Shown: in pieces, positions 6,581-15,519 of the stretch
How the letters are laid out: each line of letters begins with the position of its first letter
Position numbering within the stretch: the first letter of the stretch is position 1
Assembly: GCF_000379085.1 (NCBI RefSeq)
Contig: NZ_KB905379.1
Coordinates: 535,198 to 599,197, forward strand
Direction of reading: 5' to 3'
Origin: Halomicrobium katesii DSM 19301
GTDB taxonomy: Archaea; Halobacteriota; Halobacteria; Halobacteriales; Haloarculaceae
DNA: 64,000 nt
Notes under the pieces: model-generated
What the model was told of the DNA's origin: nothing
The model's database searches: none
Seen by the model: the letters and a program-made list of their open reading frames with translations, nothing else
Position numbers and translations under genes: made by a program

Positions 6581-8525
6581 GGCTGATATCGCGGACCGGT
6601 TCGCTCGCTATCTCCGCTGGGAACTCGCCGACGACCTCGCGCTGCTGGCTCAGCAGTATCCCGACGCGACGGAGTTGGTACTGGACTGGACGGACCTCGC
6701 CCGGTGGGACCCGTCGCTGGCTGAGGACATCCTCGACGCGCCCGATTCGATGTTCGACCACATCGAGGAAGCCGTCCGACGGGTGCCGCTCCCGATCGAC
6801 CTGAAACTCGGACAGGCGACGGTCCAGTTCAAGAACCTGCCAGAGTCGCACACGACGGCAGCAGGCGAGTTCTCGCCCAGCGAGCGCCGGGCGCAACTGC
6901 TGGCGTTCGAGGGCCAGGTCGCCAAGCGGACACAGGTCAAACCGCGGCTGGTGAAAGGGGCTTTCGAGTGCCAGCGATGCGGGACACTCACCCGAATCCC
7001 GATGCGTCCGGGGGCCTACCTTGAGCCTCACGAGTGCCAGGGCTGTGAGATGCAGGGGCCGTTCCGGATCAACGCCGACCAGAGCGTCTATCAGGACTAT
7101 CAGAAACTCCTGCTGGAGAATCCGGGCAGCGCCGCGATGGGCGGCGATACGGCTGATATCACCGTCCACCTGAATGGCGGGCTGGCCGGAAACGCGGCGA
7201 TCGAGAGCTGTCAGGACGTGGTTGTCGTCGGCGAACTGCAGTTTCGCGGCGGCGGCCCGACTCCGAGCCCGGAGGTCGTCGCGAACAGCATCGAGGCGTC
7301 TGGCCAGTCCTATCAGGACCAGGAGTTCACGGCCGAGCAACGGGCGCTGTTCGAGCGGCTTCGAGAGCGCCCCGAGTCGTTCGATATCGGGACGAAAAAC
7401 CCGTCGACGGCCGACGTGTTGATGGCCGCGGCCGCGCCGAAGTTCGTCGCCGGGTCCCATCCACGCGATCGGCAGGTCGTTCGCGGGCTCGTGCTACAGT
7501 TGGTCTCGGGCTCGACGTTCGACGCCGCCGACGGCTCGCACTACCGCGGGGACATCCACGTCCTCTTGCCGGGTGATCCCGGCACGGGCAAGTCGGTCCT
7601 CGCGAAGTGGGCGGCGGCCGTCTCGCCCCGGTCAGCGTTCGCCTCTGGTGAGCGCGTCAGCGGCCCCGGACTCACGGCAGCGGCGGTGAAAGACGACTTC
7701 TCCGATGGCGGGTTCTCGATCGAGCCGGGGGTGCTGGTCCGATCCCACGAAGGGCTGGCCGTCGTCGACGAACTCGACAAGGCCGGCGAGGATGCGATCG
7801 AGAAGATGCACTCGGCGCTGGCTGACCAGATCGTCCCGCTGTCGCTGGCAGGCCAGTCGATGACGCTCCCGGCTGAGTGTGGCTTACTCGGCGTGGCAAA
7901 CCCCCGCGGCGGGCACTTCGCCGGAGACGAGCCGCTCGTCGACGCGCTCGCGCTGGAGAGCCCGCTGCTGTCCCGGTTCGATCTCATCATGCAGATGCGA
8001 TCGAAACAGGACCGAGAGCACGTTCGGGAGCTGGCGGAGTCGATGCTTCGGACGTGGTTGGCAGCGCTGAAAGACGCGACCGATCAGCGCCTCGACGACC
8101 AGGAGGCCGACGCGATAGACCCGATCCTCTCCATCGAGGAGTACCGGTCGATCATCGTTCGAGCCCGGCAGTTGCATCCGACGCCGGCGAACGACGCCGT
8201 CATCGAGGAACTGGCCGAGTGGTTCGAGGAGCAAAAGATGGCGCTGCCGGAGCGCTATCGCGACGCGCTCGCCGATGCCGACGGCCAGTATCGCGGGCCT
8301 CCGGTCCCGGTGACGGCGCGGAAACTCGGCGCTGCCCGACGACTGGCACAGGCCAGCGCTCGGGCGAACCTTCGCGACGAGATCACGCTCGACGACGTGG
8401 CCGTCGCGAAGGAAATGGTGAGCCGGGCGCTGGCCGATCTGGATATCCCGATCGTCTACAACGCCGGCCTGAACGGCGGCGATGTCCAGCACCGCGAGAC
8501 GACTGAACTCTCAGGACTGAGCTAA
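6552..8525 (+). CDS. mcm: MCM-type replicative helicase, element-encoded
   Basis: 657 residues from ATG 6552; ATG 6564 (653 residues) is equally good. The N-terminal domain carries a zinc finger (C140, C143, C162, C165). The AAA+ domain has Walker A GDPGTGKS (K347), Walker B VVDELDK (D406, E407; cellular MCM has DEFDK), a sensor-like VANPRGGHF where MCM has AANP, and the arginine finger LLSRFD (R475). A lid/winged-helix region closes the protein. This is a full-length but divergent hexameric 3'-5' helicase. It overlaps the GINS-like gene by up to 29 bases, so the element carries two subunits of an archaeal CMG-like helicase. No Orc1/Cdc6 or polymerase is seen in the window. Confidence 0.93.
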   Translation: MRAVMTVASKADIADRFARYLRWELADDLALLAQQYPDATELVLDWTDLARWDPSLAEDILDAPDSMFDHIEEAVRRVPLPIDLKLGQATVQFKNLPESHTTAAGEFSPSERRAQLLAFEGQVAKRTQVKPRLVKGAFECQRCGTLTRIPMRPGAYLEPHECQGCEMQGPFRINADQSVYQDYQKLLLENPGSAAMGGDTADITVHLNGGLAGNAAIESCQDVVVVGELQFRGGGPTPSPEVVANSIEASGQSYQDQEFTAEQRALFERLRERPESFDIGTKNPSTADVLMAAAAPKFVAGSHPRDRQVVRGLVLQLVSGSTFDAADGSHYRGDIHVLLPGDPGTGKSVLAKWAAAVSPRSAFASGERVSGPGLTAAAVKDDFSDGGFSIEPGVLVRSHEGLAVVDELDKAGEDAIEKMHSALADQIVPLSLAGQSMTLPAECGLLGVANPRGGHFAGDEPLVDALALESPLLSRFDLIMQMRSKQDREHVRELAESMLRTWLAALKDATDQRLDDQEADAIDPILSIEEYRSIIVRARQLHPTPANDAVIEELAEWFEEQKMALPERYRDALADADGQYRGPPVPVTARKLGAARRLAQASARANLRDEITLDDVAVAKEMVSRALADLDIPIVYNAGLNGGDVQHRETTELSGLS

Positions 8526-8528
8526 AAA

Positions 8529-10073
8529 ATGTCATACAACGAAAATCCAGACGGAGACGGATTTACAGTAGAAACGCAACAGGGACAGCCGATCGTCGCC
8601 GGGATGGACGCGCCGGGATCGTACCCGACTGACGCCGAGGAGATCCGGCAACGGCTCGATATCCCAGCGTTCGACCCCGAAGCGTTTGTCCCACGCGAGG
8701 GAGCGGCGCTGTCGGGTGTCTACCCCGATATGCTGATCCACGTCGCGGACGGCGCTGCAGGCCCGTCGACGGTGACCAGTCCGGGCGCGAGCCTGACGAT
8801 GGTCGAAGCTCCGAAGGGGTCGGGCAAATCGACAGCGGCCGACCAGTTTGCCACGTACCAAATGGCGTACAACGACGAGCGGATCGTCCGAAACGGCCGG
8901 CAGAACACCTCTGAATGGCGTCGTGTCAAGGACTGGACGACGCTGTGGCTACCCGAGGGCGTCGAAGTCGACGGGCGGTGGATGGAAGCCGTCGATCGCG
9001 ACGCGCCCGAGCCCGACGATCTCGTGCGCGCGGTGCGCTACTACTCGGACGTGTCCGATCTGGTCGAGCGACTCCAAGACCACCCGAAAGGGACGTACAA
9101 CGTCGTATATCCCGACCCGCTGTTCCGTGGTTGCCACGAGGCAGTTTCGCAGGCCGACACCACCGTCCAGCAGCCTCAGTTCACGCCGAAGACCGAGGAC
9201 AACCCGACGCCGGCCTCTCACTGGTGGTTCGGGTTCATCGCCGCTCGAACGTTCGAGGGCGTTCGCGTCGACGCTGACGGGGAGCGCAACTGGATGACGG
9301 CCTACATCGACGAGTTCGGGATGCTGGCTCCAGAGAGCGCCAGCGGCGGCGAGAAAGGCCACTACACGTACGAACTCGTGAAGATCATGTCCGATATCGC
9401 CAAGGAGGGACGGAAGGCAGGGCTGTCGATCGTCGGCTTCGCCCACCACGAGGAGGACGTTCACAACCACTGGCTCAAGGAGTTTGATTACTGGATCGAA
9501 CTCTCGAACAAAGAGCGAGGGAACCGGACGGCAAAGAGCGAAGCCCCGAAGCCGTTCCGTGACATCGAACAGGATCAAGACCTGCTGTCCACTCGACCCC
9601 GCGGCTTCGGCCTGTGCTACAACGGGAGCCGCTTCTCGGAGTTCCAGTTCTCCGACCTGGGCTACCCGCACGGCACGCCGGAGTTCCAGCTACGGCTCGG
9701 CATCCCGTCGACGGTCGCGATCGAGGCCGGCGAGTCCGAGATGCTCGTCGATGATATCGAGATCGCAACCGACAGCGCCGGGCAGCCATCGTTCGTCGAG
9801 GAGTACCGCGCCGCTGCTGGAGCGGTCCACGAGCTTCGCGTACTCGCGCCCGGGTGTGGGGTCGTCGACCTCACTGGCGACGAACCTGAGATCATTGAGA
9901 GGCTGTCCAGCCCCTACGAGGAGGGGAGCTTCCCGACCAACCCGATCCGAAAGACCGACGCGGCATTCGATCTCGTGTTCGAACTCGACAGCGGCGACGA
10001 GCTGGTCGCGGCTCGAATCCCACGCTCAACCGGAGCGACTGCCACCGATCACCGTGGGGTGGCCGATGACTGA
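8529..10073 (+). CDS. P-loop ATPase, possible DNA-translocating or packaging motor
   Basis: 514 residues. Walker A APKGSGKST (K100) and Walker B AYIDEFGML (D261, E262) flank a long divergent insert. A sensor-like stretch SIVGFAHHEED (about residue 300) and a helical region follow. The DEFG-type Walker B and fold order resemble HerA/FtsK/Zot-type ATPases used in packaging, secretion or conjugation. No membrane helix or known subfamily signature is seen. Placement between MCM and the giant surface protein fits a motor moving DNA into a particle or recipient cell, but that is inference. It starts three bases after the MCM stop in an A-rich spacer. Confidence 0.75.
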   Translation: MSYNENPDGDGFTVETQQGQPIVAGMDAPGSYPTDAEEIRQRLDIPAFDPEAFVPREGAALSGVYPDMLIHVADGAAGPSTVTSPGASLTMVEAPKGSGKSTAADQFATYQMAYNDERIVRNGRQNTSEWRRVKDWTTLWLPEGVEVDGRWMEAVDRDAPEPDDLVRAVRYYSDVSDLVERLQDHPKGTYNVVYPDPLFRGCHEAVSQADTTVQQPQFTPKTEDNPTPASHWWFGFIAARTFEGVRVDADGERNWMTAYIDEFGMLAPESASGGEKGHYTYELVKIMSDIAKEGRKAGLSIVGFAHHEEDVHNHWLKEFDYWIELSNKERGNRTAKSEAPKPFRDIEQDQDLLSTRPRGFGLCYNGSRFSEFQFSDLGYPHGTPEFQLRLGIPSTVAIEAGESEMLVDDIEIATDSAGQPSFVEEYRAAAGAVHELRVLAPGCGVVDLTGDEPEIIERLSSPYEEGSFPTNPIRKTDAAFDLVFELDSGDELVAARIPRSTGATATDHRGVADD

Positions 10074-10281
10074 CCCGTTTGCCGCCCTCGAACCCACCCG
10101 AAAAGCTTCTCGACGCCACGGCGTCGCCGCGCCGGCAGCAGCCGGCGGCGGCCGGTCCGGGCGGCGGTGGCGACTCGAATCGGTTTCAACTCAGAATACT
10201 GAGCCTCGGTGCGCGCGCGTATCAGGAACAGGAACGGAAGGGGGGACCCCCCGGATCACCGATTCTGGAGGTTTTGCATGA
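10066..10281 (+). CDS. 71-residue basic protein
   Basis: Starts at ATG 10066, overlapping the ATPase stop, and ends in a TGA that overlaps the next ATG (10278). It is rich in Arg, Ala, Gly and Thr, with no predicted fold. Overlap on both sides is the main support. It could be a small DNA- or membrane-interacting protein. The alternative is untranslated spacer, since the downstream gene has its own strong ribosome binding site. Confidence 0.45.
   Translation: MTDPFAALEPTRKASRRHGVAAPAAAGGGRSGRRWRLESVSTQNTEPRCARVSGTGTEGGTPRITDSGGFA
10267..10271 (+). promoter_or_regulatory. Strong ribosome binding site for the giant surface protein
   Basis: GGAGG lies seven bases before ATG 10278 and complements the 16S rRNA 3' end. 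It fixes the start at 10278 and rejects the upstream in-frame start at 10209. Confidence 0.75.
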
Positions 10282-13200
10282 ACGCCGACAACATTCCACT
10301 GACACGAGAACAGATGACGATCGTCGGCATGGCGGTCGCAGTGATCGCCGTCACAATCGCGTCGCCGATGCTGTTGGCTCCGTCGACGAGCCCGGCGACG
10401 GACGGCGCGAACAACGGCACTGTCTACACTGACACTGCCCCGGCAACAGCAACGCCAGCAAGCGACGACACGGACAATACCAACGATCGGATCGAGGAGT
10501 TGAACAACGACCGACGGCAGCCAAGTACGAACCTCTCGCAGGTGCCGGACTCGCACGTGGACGCGAACGGGTCCGAGCCGCCCGTGTCGGCGTCGACGGG
10601 TGCCCAGACGTTGCGGGTATCGACCACGTCGATCGATGGTGAGTCAGCGCTGAACCTGACCGACAGCCGCCAGCACGACGGACGCTGGGTATCGGTCTCG
10701 ACAGAGTGGCTCGAATCTGAGTATGGAACAGTCCCCGATGTCGTCGGTGTTGCACACGAGAGTGGGGATACGTACTCCGAGCCCGTCCACGCCCGCAACG
10801 GGAAGGCGGTGTTCTGGGTGCGCGGGTTCTCGACGAACATCGTCACGTTCGGCGGCGTGCTCAAGATCTCCGGCCAGCCTGCCGCGACCGGCACGACGCA
10901 CCTCTACGAGGTCCAAGAACTGGACAGTGCGACTGATCCCGAAATCCAGCTGACCGGCCAGGTCAACAGCGAGCGGGACACGAAGCAGGTCCTCAACGCC
11001 GCAAACGGCGAGTCGATCCCGCTGTCGGTCGCTGGGAACCTCCAGCCACAGAATCCGGAAGTGACCTTCACCGGCATCGAGCAACAGTCGACTGATGCCA
11101 GTCTGTTCTCGTCGACGTTCAGCGATAGTGATTCGACGACCTACTCGGTCGACGGCAACTCAGATGCGACTGATGTCTCTGTGACGTTCTCCGGCAAGTC
11201 ATCCACGAACAGCGAGGTGGTCTCAAAAACCGCGCTGTCGAATGGCGAATCGTTCTCTTATCAAGTTGGTGGAAACACCCAGACAAAGGACGCGAGCGTG
11301 ACGTTCACAGGAGATTCATCAGCAACGGATCAGACCGATAGCGGTAATGATCTGTCGCTGTCTGCAACAGAATCAATCGATATTGGCGGTAATCTTGACC
11401 CCACGGGGCCGTCAGGAAACAACAATCCAGAGTTAACTCTCTCGCCAGCTCCAGATAGCAAATCTGAATTGGATAGCTCTGGGTCCGATAACCCTCTGTG
11501 GGGGTATGATGCAGGGGAGGATGTGTATTATAAAGGCGAGTATGGGATCAAAAGCGTCCCTCCCTCTATTGATTCGGTGACGGTTGATATTCCAAATTCG
11601 GAAACTAATGGACATACAACAATTATCGACGTTTATGTGGACTCGGGGATGCCGGACGGCTCCCCCACCGATGGGACGTTAGTCACGTCGGGCCACTCGG
11701 TTTCCTCGGGGGTATCTGGAGAGTACACAATACCGTTTGATACCTATGAGCCCTCTGGAGAGAATATCCATATATCATTTGTAACAACATCGTCCGGAGC
11801 AGAGGCGGCTGGCGAGACAGAAAAATACTATATTGACGGTAGAGATGTCTCGGAGGAGCGGGTTTGGAGAGTAAACAAATACGGAGACGCGAAACTATCT
11901 CGACAGGGAGCAATCAAAGTCTCCGGATCGGGAGCGACCAACGTAGAGGTAACTGCAAGTGATGGTACAAGCCATAGTTTCGGCACAATCACAACAAAAG
12001 AAACAGCAAGTTATCCGATATCGGCGGGTGTCTCCTCGATAGATATCAGCGGGACTGGAGCGGTTGATTATACGCTCGACTACTCGGAACGGACCGCTAC
12101 GGAAGATCCGTCAATCGACGTGGACGGCGACGGGACTGACGAGGCAAGTCACAACGGCGTTCTCACGAGCGGCCAGACGGCGACGAAATCGATATCGAAC
12201 CTCTCGCCGGGCTCGAAGACGGCCGCGATCTCGACGAGCGCCTCTCAGACTGATGTGACGATCGACCTCACGGAGACAACCGCGACCAAGGACCCAGCTG
12301 TCGATATCGACGATGACGGCCAGTCAGAGGCCAGCTACGACGGCGTGCTACTGGACGGCGAGAACGTCACGCGCTCCGTCGAGAACGTCCCGTCTGGAAC
12401 ACAGACGGCGACCGTCTCGACGGGCCACAAAGTCGGCGTCACCGCCGGCTCGACGGTCCGAACGGTCACCGAGGACCCGACGCTGGACATCGACGGCGAC
12501 GGGCAGCCTGAGGCTGAGCACCTCGGAAAGCTCGCCGACGATGAGACCAAGACGGTCCAGATCTCCGAGTTCGATCGCAACGTGACAAGTGCCACGGTCG
12601 GCACGAACGAGGGCGTCGTCGACGTTGATCTCGGCTACACTGAGCGTGTCGTCACCGAGAATGCGGGCGTGATCGTCAACGGCAACCCAGTCCGGATGGA
12701 CGGCACGCTCAGTCAGGACGACACGACGACGCTGACGGCGGACTCCGCGTGGCTGCAGTCTGGCGAGAACAACGTGACGGTCGTGGCCGGCGACGGTGAT
12801 CTCTCGACCGACGCGCCGAAGCCGACGGTCGCGATCACCTACCAGCACGACCTGACGACGCGACGGACGGTCACCTTCGAAGACGAAGCGTTCAGCGAGC
12901 GCTACAATATCTCGCGAACGTACCTCTCCAGCCGTGAGGAGGCGACGCTGACGATCCCACACGCGGAGAACATCATCTCGTTGCGGACCCTCGAAGCGCG
13001 GATCGGCGAGTCCGGCGGCTGGACGACGATCCCCGACTCCGCGCTGACGATGGACGGCACCAGCGCCGTGATCGATGTCGCCGCGCTGACCGGCGGGACC
13101 GTCGACGCTGACACGACCGTCGAGATCCGGTCGACCGGTTCGAAGGTGAATGTCCACAACGGCACGGTCACTGTCGTCGAGACGACGCCCGTCGGCTACG

Positions 13201-14321
13201 ATCTCGACTCGCGGCTCCGGCTCGACTCCTGGTCGTCGGACTCCTACATCAGCGTCCGCAACACGAGCCAGGCAGAGCTACTCCACTACGGCGCGAACGA
13301 GAGTTACACCGCCGAGTCCGACTACGCGGAACTCTCGACGAGCCACGGCCAGCGTGTCCACTTCCCAGCTGCGACGAGCGGCAGCGAGGTCGGCCTCAAG
13401 ACCGTTCCGCTGAAGCTCTCTCCAGCGAACGGCACGATCCGGGCGAGCGTGCCCGAAGACCAGACGAATGCCACCGCTCCCGTGTTCTCCGTCTCGCCCG
13501 GTGACCGTCGTGGCGACGCGTTCGGTGTCGAGTACACCGGAGCGTCCGATGGCTCCTGGTACGGTGTCTACGAGGTCGACACGACCAAGCGATTCGACCG
13601 CGCCCAGGGCCAGCAACAGATGGCCGTCCCGACGGACGATATCGACTCGCTGATCCGCGTCAAAACGGCTCCAGCCCCGAGTTCGGACCCTGAACCCGCG
13701 AGCTCTATCTTCGAGGCTGCGTCGGAAGGGAACTTCCTCGAACTGTCGCTGCTCTTCGGCGGCGTCGCACTGCTGATCGTCGTCGGCCGCCGTCCCGAAC
13801 GATCCCGTGCCGGTATCGACTCGATCGCTCAGCGGGCGGGCGCGCTGGTCGAGCGTGTCCCGCGAGGAGATCTGCTGTCCGGTGTGGTTGAAGCAGCCAT
13901 CACGACCGTCGGCGACGCGATCGTCACGGTCGGTGAGAACGAGGTCCTGACCGCTGCGGTCGGACTGGCGACGGTCGCGATGGCGATCCAGTCGGGCCTG
14001 CTACAGATCGGTCCGGAGGCCGGCGCGATCGGGACCGTCGCCGCGATCGCCATCGGGTCGCTGCTGGTGTTGATCCGATCCAACGAGTTCACGACGGCGC
14101 GGTGGCTCGGGATCGTCGGGGTGTCGGCCGTGGTCGCACTGCAGGCACTCGGGCAGGGCGACCTGCTGACGACGCTCGTCGAGTCCGACGCGTTCGTGCT
14201 GGTGCTGATCCTGGTCGGCTACGTCGTCATCCAGCTGGTCCGCGAATACCGGGCGAACAACTCGCCCGACGACGATCGCCCACAGGTCAACATCGTCGCC
14301 GACCGGGGCGGTGACAAGTAA
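10278..14321 (+). CDS. Giant beta-rich surface protein with C-terminal membrane helices
   Basis: 1347 residues. An N-terminal hydrophobic segment (about 13-35) acts as signal or anchor. A Thr/Ser/Asp-rich ectodomain of about 1100 residues with many N-glycosylation sequons follows. Three tandem repeats of about 60 residues begin near 608, 671 and 731, each with a DxDxDG-type calcium-binding-like motif (VDGDG, IDDDG, IDGDG) after a T-x-DP turn; a degenerate fourth follows near 793. The C-terminus has a helix at about 1155-1172 and about four more (1195-1330), then a polar tail. The segment 11210-12080 (about residues 311-600) is visibly AT-richer and uses different codons, like a swapped domain. 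Best guess is the spike or receptor-binding protein. Confidence 0.8.
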   Translation: MNADNIPLTREQMTIVGMAVAVIAVTIASPMLLAPSTSPATDGANNGTVYTDTAPATATPASDDTDNTNDRIEELNNDRRQPSTNLSQVPDSHVDANGSEPPVSASTGAQTLRVSTTSIDGESALNLTDSRQHDGRWVSVSTEWLESEYGTVPDVVGVAHESGDTYSEPVHARNGKAVFWVRGFSTNIVTFGGVLKISGQPAATGTTHLYEVQELDSATDPEIQLTGQVNSERDTKQVLNAANGESIPLSVAGNLQPQNPEVTFTGIEQQSTDASLFSSTFSDSDSTTYSVDGNSDATDVSVTFSGKSSTNSEVVSKTALSNGESFSYQVGGNTQTKDASVTFTGDSSATDQTDSGNDLSLSATESIDIGGNLDPTGPSGNNNPELTLSPAPDSKSELDSSGSDNPLWGYDAGEDVYYKGEYGIKSVPPSIDSVTVDIPNSETNGHTTIIDVYVDSGMPDGSPTDGTLVTSGHSVSSGVSGEYTIPFDTYEPSGENIHISFVTTSSGAEAAGETEKYYIDGRDVSEERVWRVNKYGDAKLSRQGAIKVSGSGATNVEVTASDGTSHSFGTITTKETASYPISAGVSSIDISGTGAVDYTLDYSERTATEDPSIDVDGDGTDEASHNGVLTSGQTATKSISNLSPGSKTAAISTSASQTDVTIDLTETTATKDPAVDIDDDGQSEASYDGVLLDGENVTRSVENVPSGTQTATVSTGHKVGVTAGSTVRTVTEDPTLDIDGDGQPEAEHLGKLADDETKTVQISEFDRNVTSATVGTNEGVVDVDLGYTERVVTENAGVIVNGNPVRMDGTLSQDDTTTLTADSAWLQSGENNVTVVAGDGDLSTDAPKPTVAITYQHDLTTRRTVTFEDEAFSERYNISRTYLSSREEATLTIPHAENIISLRTLEARIGESGGWTTIPDSALTMDGTSAVIDVAALTGGTVDADTTVEIRSTGSKVNVHNGTVTVVETTPVGYDLDSRLRLDSWSSDSYISVRNTSQAELLHYGANESYTAESDYAELSTSHGQRVHFPAATSGSEVGLKTVPLKLSPANGTIRASVPEDQTNATAPVFSVSPGDRRGDAFGVEYTGASDGSWYGVYEVDTTKRFDRAQGQQQMAVPTDDIDSLIRVKTAPAPSSDPEPASSIFEAASEGNFLELSLLFGGVALLIVVGRRPERSRAGIDSIAQRAGALVERVPRGDLLSGVVEAAITTVGDAIVTVGENEVLTAAVGLATVAMAIQSGLLQIGPEAGAIGTVAAIAIGSLLVLIRSNEFTTARWLGIVGVSAVVALQALGQGDLLTTLVESDAFVLVLILVGYVVIQLVREYRANNSPDDDRPQVNIVADRGGDK

Positions 14322-14629
14322 TGCAGTTCGAGTGGTTCAGCATCCTGACGGGGGAGATCGGCCGCTCCGCAGCGCTGGTCGTGGCGGTAGTGTACGGCGG
14401 GCTCAAGTTCCGCCGGATCAGCGCCCTCCTCAGCGGGATCGTCGGGGCGATCGGAACGGCCGCGACGATCGGGGCGGTGGTGATCGGCGCACTCGTCTTG
14501 GGGATGGCGACGGGCTGGGTCTCGATCGACCTCGGACAGATGCTCTCGGATCTCTGGACCGGCGGCACCGCGTTGTGGGACACCGCTGGGAAGCACGTGT
14601 TCGAGTGGGTCTCCAAGGAGGTGATCTGA
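14321..14629 (+). CDS. Small double-span membrane protein
   Basis: 102 residues. A first hydrophobic segment (about 12-26) is followed by a basic KFRRIS turn and a long Gly/Ala/Val helix (about 37-67), with an amphipathic C-terminus containing Trp. Its ATG shares a base with the stop of the giant surface protein and its own stop overlaps the next ATG, so the three are likely coupled. A membrane partner of the surface protein is plausible; no family is recognised. Confidence 0.7.
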   Translation: MQFEWFSILTGEIGRSAALVVAVVYGGLKFRRISALLSGIVGAIGTAATIGAVVIGALVLGMATGWVSIDLGQMLSDLWTGGTALWDTAGKHVFEWVSKEVI

Positions 14630-14958
14630 TGAGCTTGGAGGGCCTCGACGAGCCGCGTCGTCGGTACCTGAACCTCTCGGACACGGAGCGGATCACGCTC
14701 CTCGAAGTCGCCCGCTACGAGGCAGGGCCGATGCCGCCCTTCGGGGGGGTGCTGCTGGAGTCGGTCCGCGAGTGGACGGAGTTGTCGGAGGGTCGGTTCT
14801 GGGACTACGGGGTCTCGCCGCTCCTTGAGGCCGGACTGATCGAGTCGCACGCGGACGGCCAAGCGAAGCGGTTCACCCTCACCGACGAAGGCCAGCGAGT
14901 GCTGGCCGGCGGTCGAGACGCGCTTACGGACGTGCTGGAGGGACTGCCAGATGAGTGA
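14629..14958 (+). CDS. Winged-helix transcriptional regulator
   Basis: 109 residues from ATG 14629 (TGATG overlap). The pattern TERITLLEVARYEAGP, a recognition-helix-like segment, LLEAGLIE and the wing RFTLTDEGQRVLAGG is typical of PadR/MarR-like winged helix-turn-helix proteins, where L-T-D-E-G-x-x-V-L closes the wing. It probably controls this operon or the switch between maintenance and particle production. No ligand domain is present. Confidence 0.75.
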   Translation: MSLEGLDEPRRRYLNLSDTERITLLEVARYEAGPMPPFGGVLLESVREWTELSEGRFWDYGVSPLLEAGLIESHADGQAKRFTLTDEGQRVLAGGRDALTDVLEGLPDE

Positions 14959-15061
14959 TCTTGATTCAACTGATCTGGTCGCCTGCGTACGCTGTGCTGC
15001 GGAACCGGCCGAAGGGTGGTGTCCGGCGTGCGGTCGACGCCGAGGAGGGAGAGCATGGTAG
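14951..15061 (+). CDS. 36-residue zinc-ribbon microprotein
   Basis: The frame from ATG 14951 encodes 36 residues with two paired cysteines, CVRC (residues 12-15) and CPAC (24-27), the spacing of a small zinc ribbon, and an Arg-rich tail. It overlaps the end of the winged-helix gene and the start of the next gene (ATG 15055). Cysteine pattern plus overlaps on both sides support it. It may bind nucleic acid or act with the adjacent regulator. Confidence 0.6.
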   Translation: MSDLDSTDLVACVRCAAEPAEGWCPACGRRRGGRAW

Positions 15062-15441
15062 ATCCGTGGCTGGTCGTCGCGGTGATCTGGGCAGTTGCAG
15101 CCATCACGGCGGAGTATGACCTCCTGCTACGGGTCGCGGATCGGCTCGATCCTCCAGAACTCGAACCGTCGCCGATCGACGAAGCACACGAAGCGTACTT
15201 CCAAGACCGGATCGACGAGGACGAGCTGGAGCGTCGGCTCGAGATCCTCGTCGACGACCGGGCGAAGACGATCCGTGACATGGCTGACGACACCGACGGG
15301 ATCGGCGAAGAGTTCTCTCGAGACCTTGCACGGGAGTTCGAGACGGTCGCGGAACTCCAGGGGGCGGACGTTGACGACCTGCAGGAGATCGACGGGATCG
15401 GCGAGAAGAAGGCGAAGAAGCTGCGCGAACAGTTGGACTAA
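15055..15441 (+). CDS. Membrane-anchored protein with SHOCT-like and helix-hairpin-helix motifs
   Basis: 128 residues from ATG 15055, preceded by GGAGGGAG at 15043-15050. One N-terminal membrane helix (about 5-25) is followed by a short SHOCT-like motif (YFQDRIDEDELERRLEIL, about 43-60) and a C-terminal helix-hairpin-helix (LQEIDGIGEKKAKKLREQL), normally a non-sequence-specific DNA-binding element. A membrane anchor joined to a DNA-binding hairpin suggests tethering of element DNA to the membrane. It is the last gene of the plus-strand operon. Confidence 0.75.
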   Translation: MVDPWLVVAVIWAVAAITAEYDLLLRVADRLDPPELEPSPIDEAHEAYFQDRIDEDELERRLEILVDDRAKTIRDMADDTDGIGEEFSRDLAREFETVAELQGADVDDLQEIDGIGEKKAKKLREQLD

Positions 15442-15519
15442 CAGTAGATGGTAGTCCAGTTTCTTTATTCAGAATCAGCCGCGAAACCGGCGGTCAGTAC
15501 ATGTATAGACCGCTCAGAG

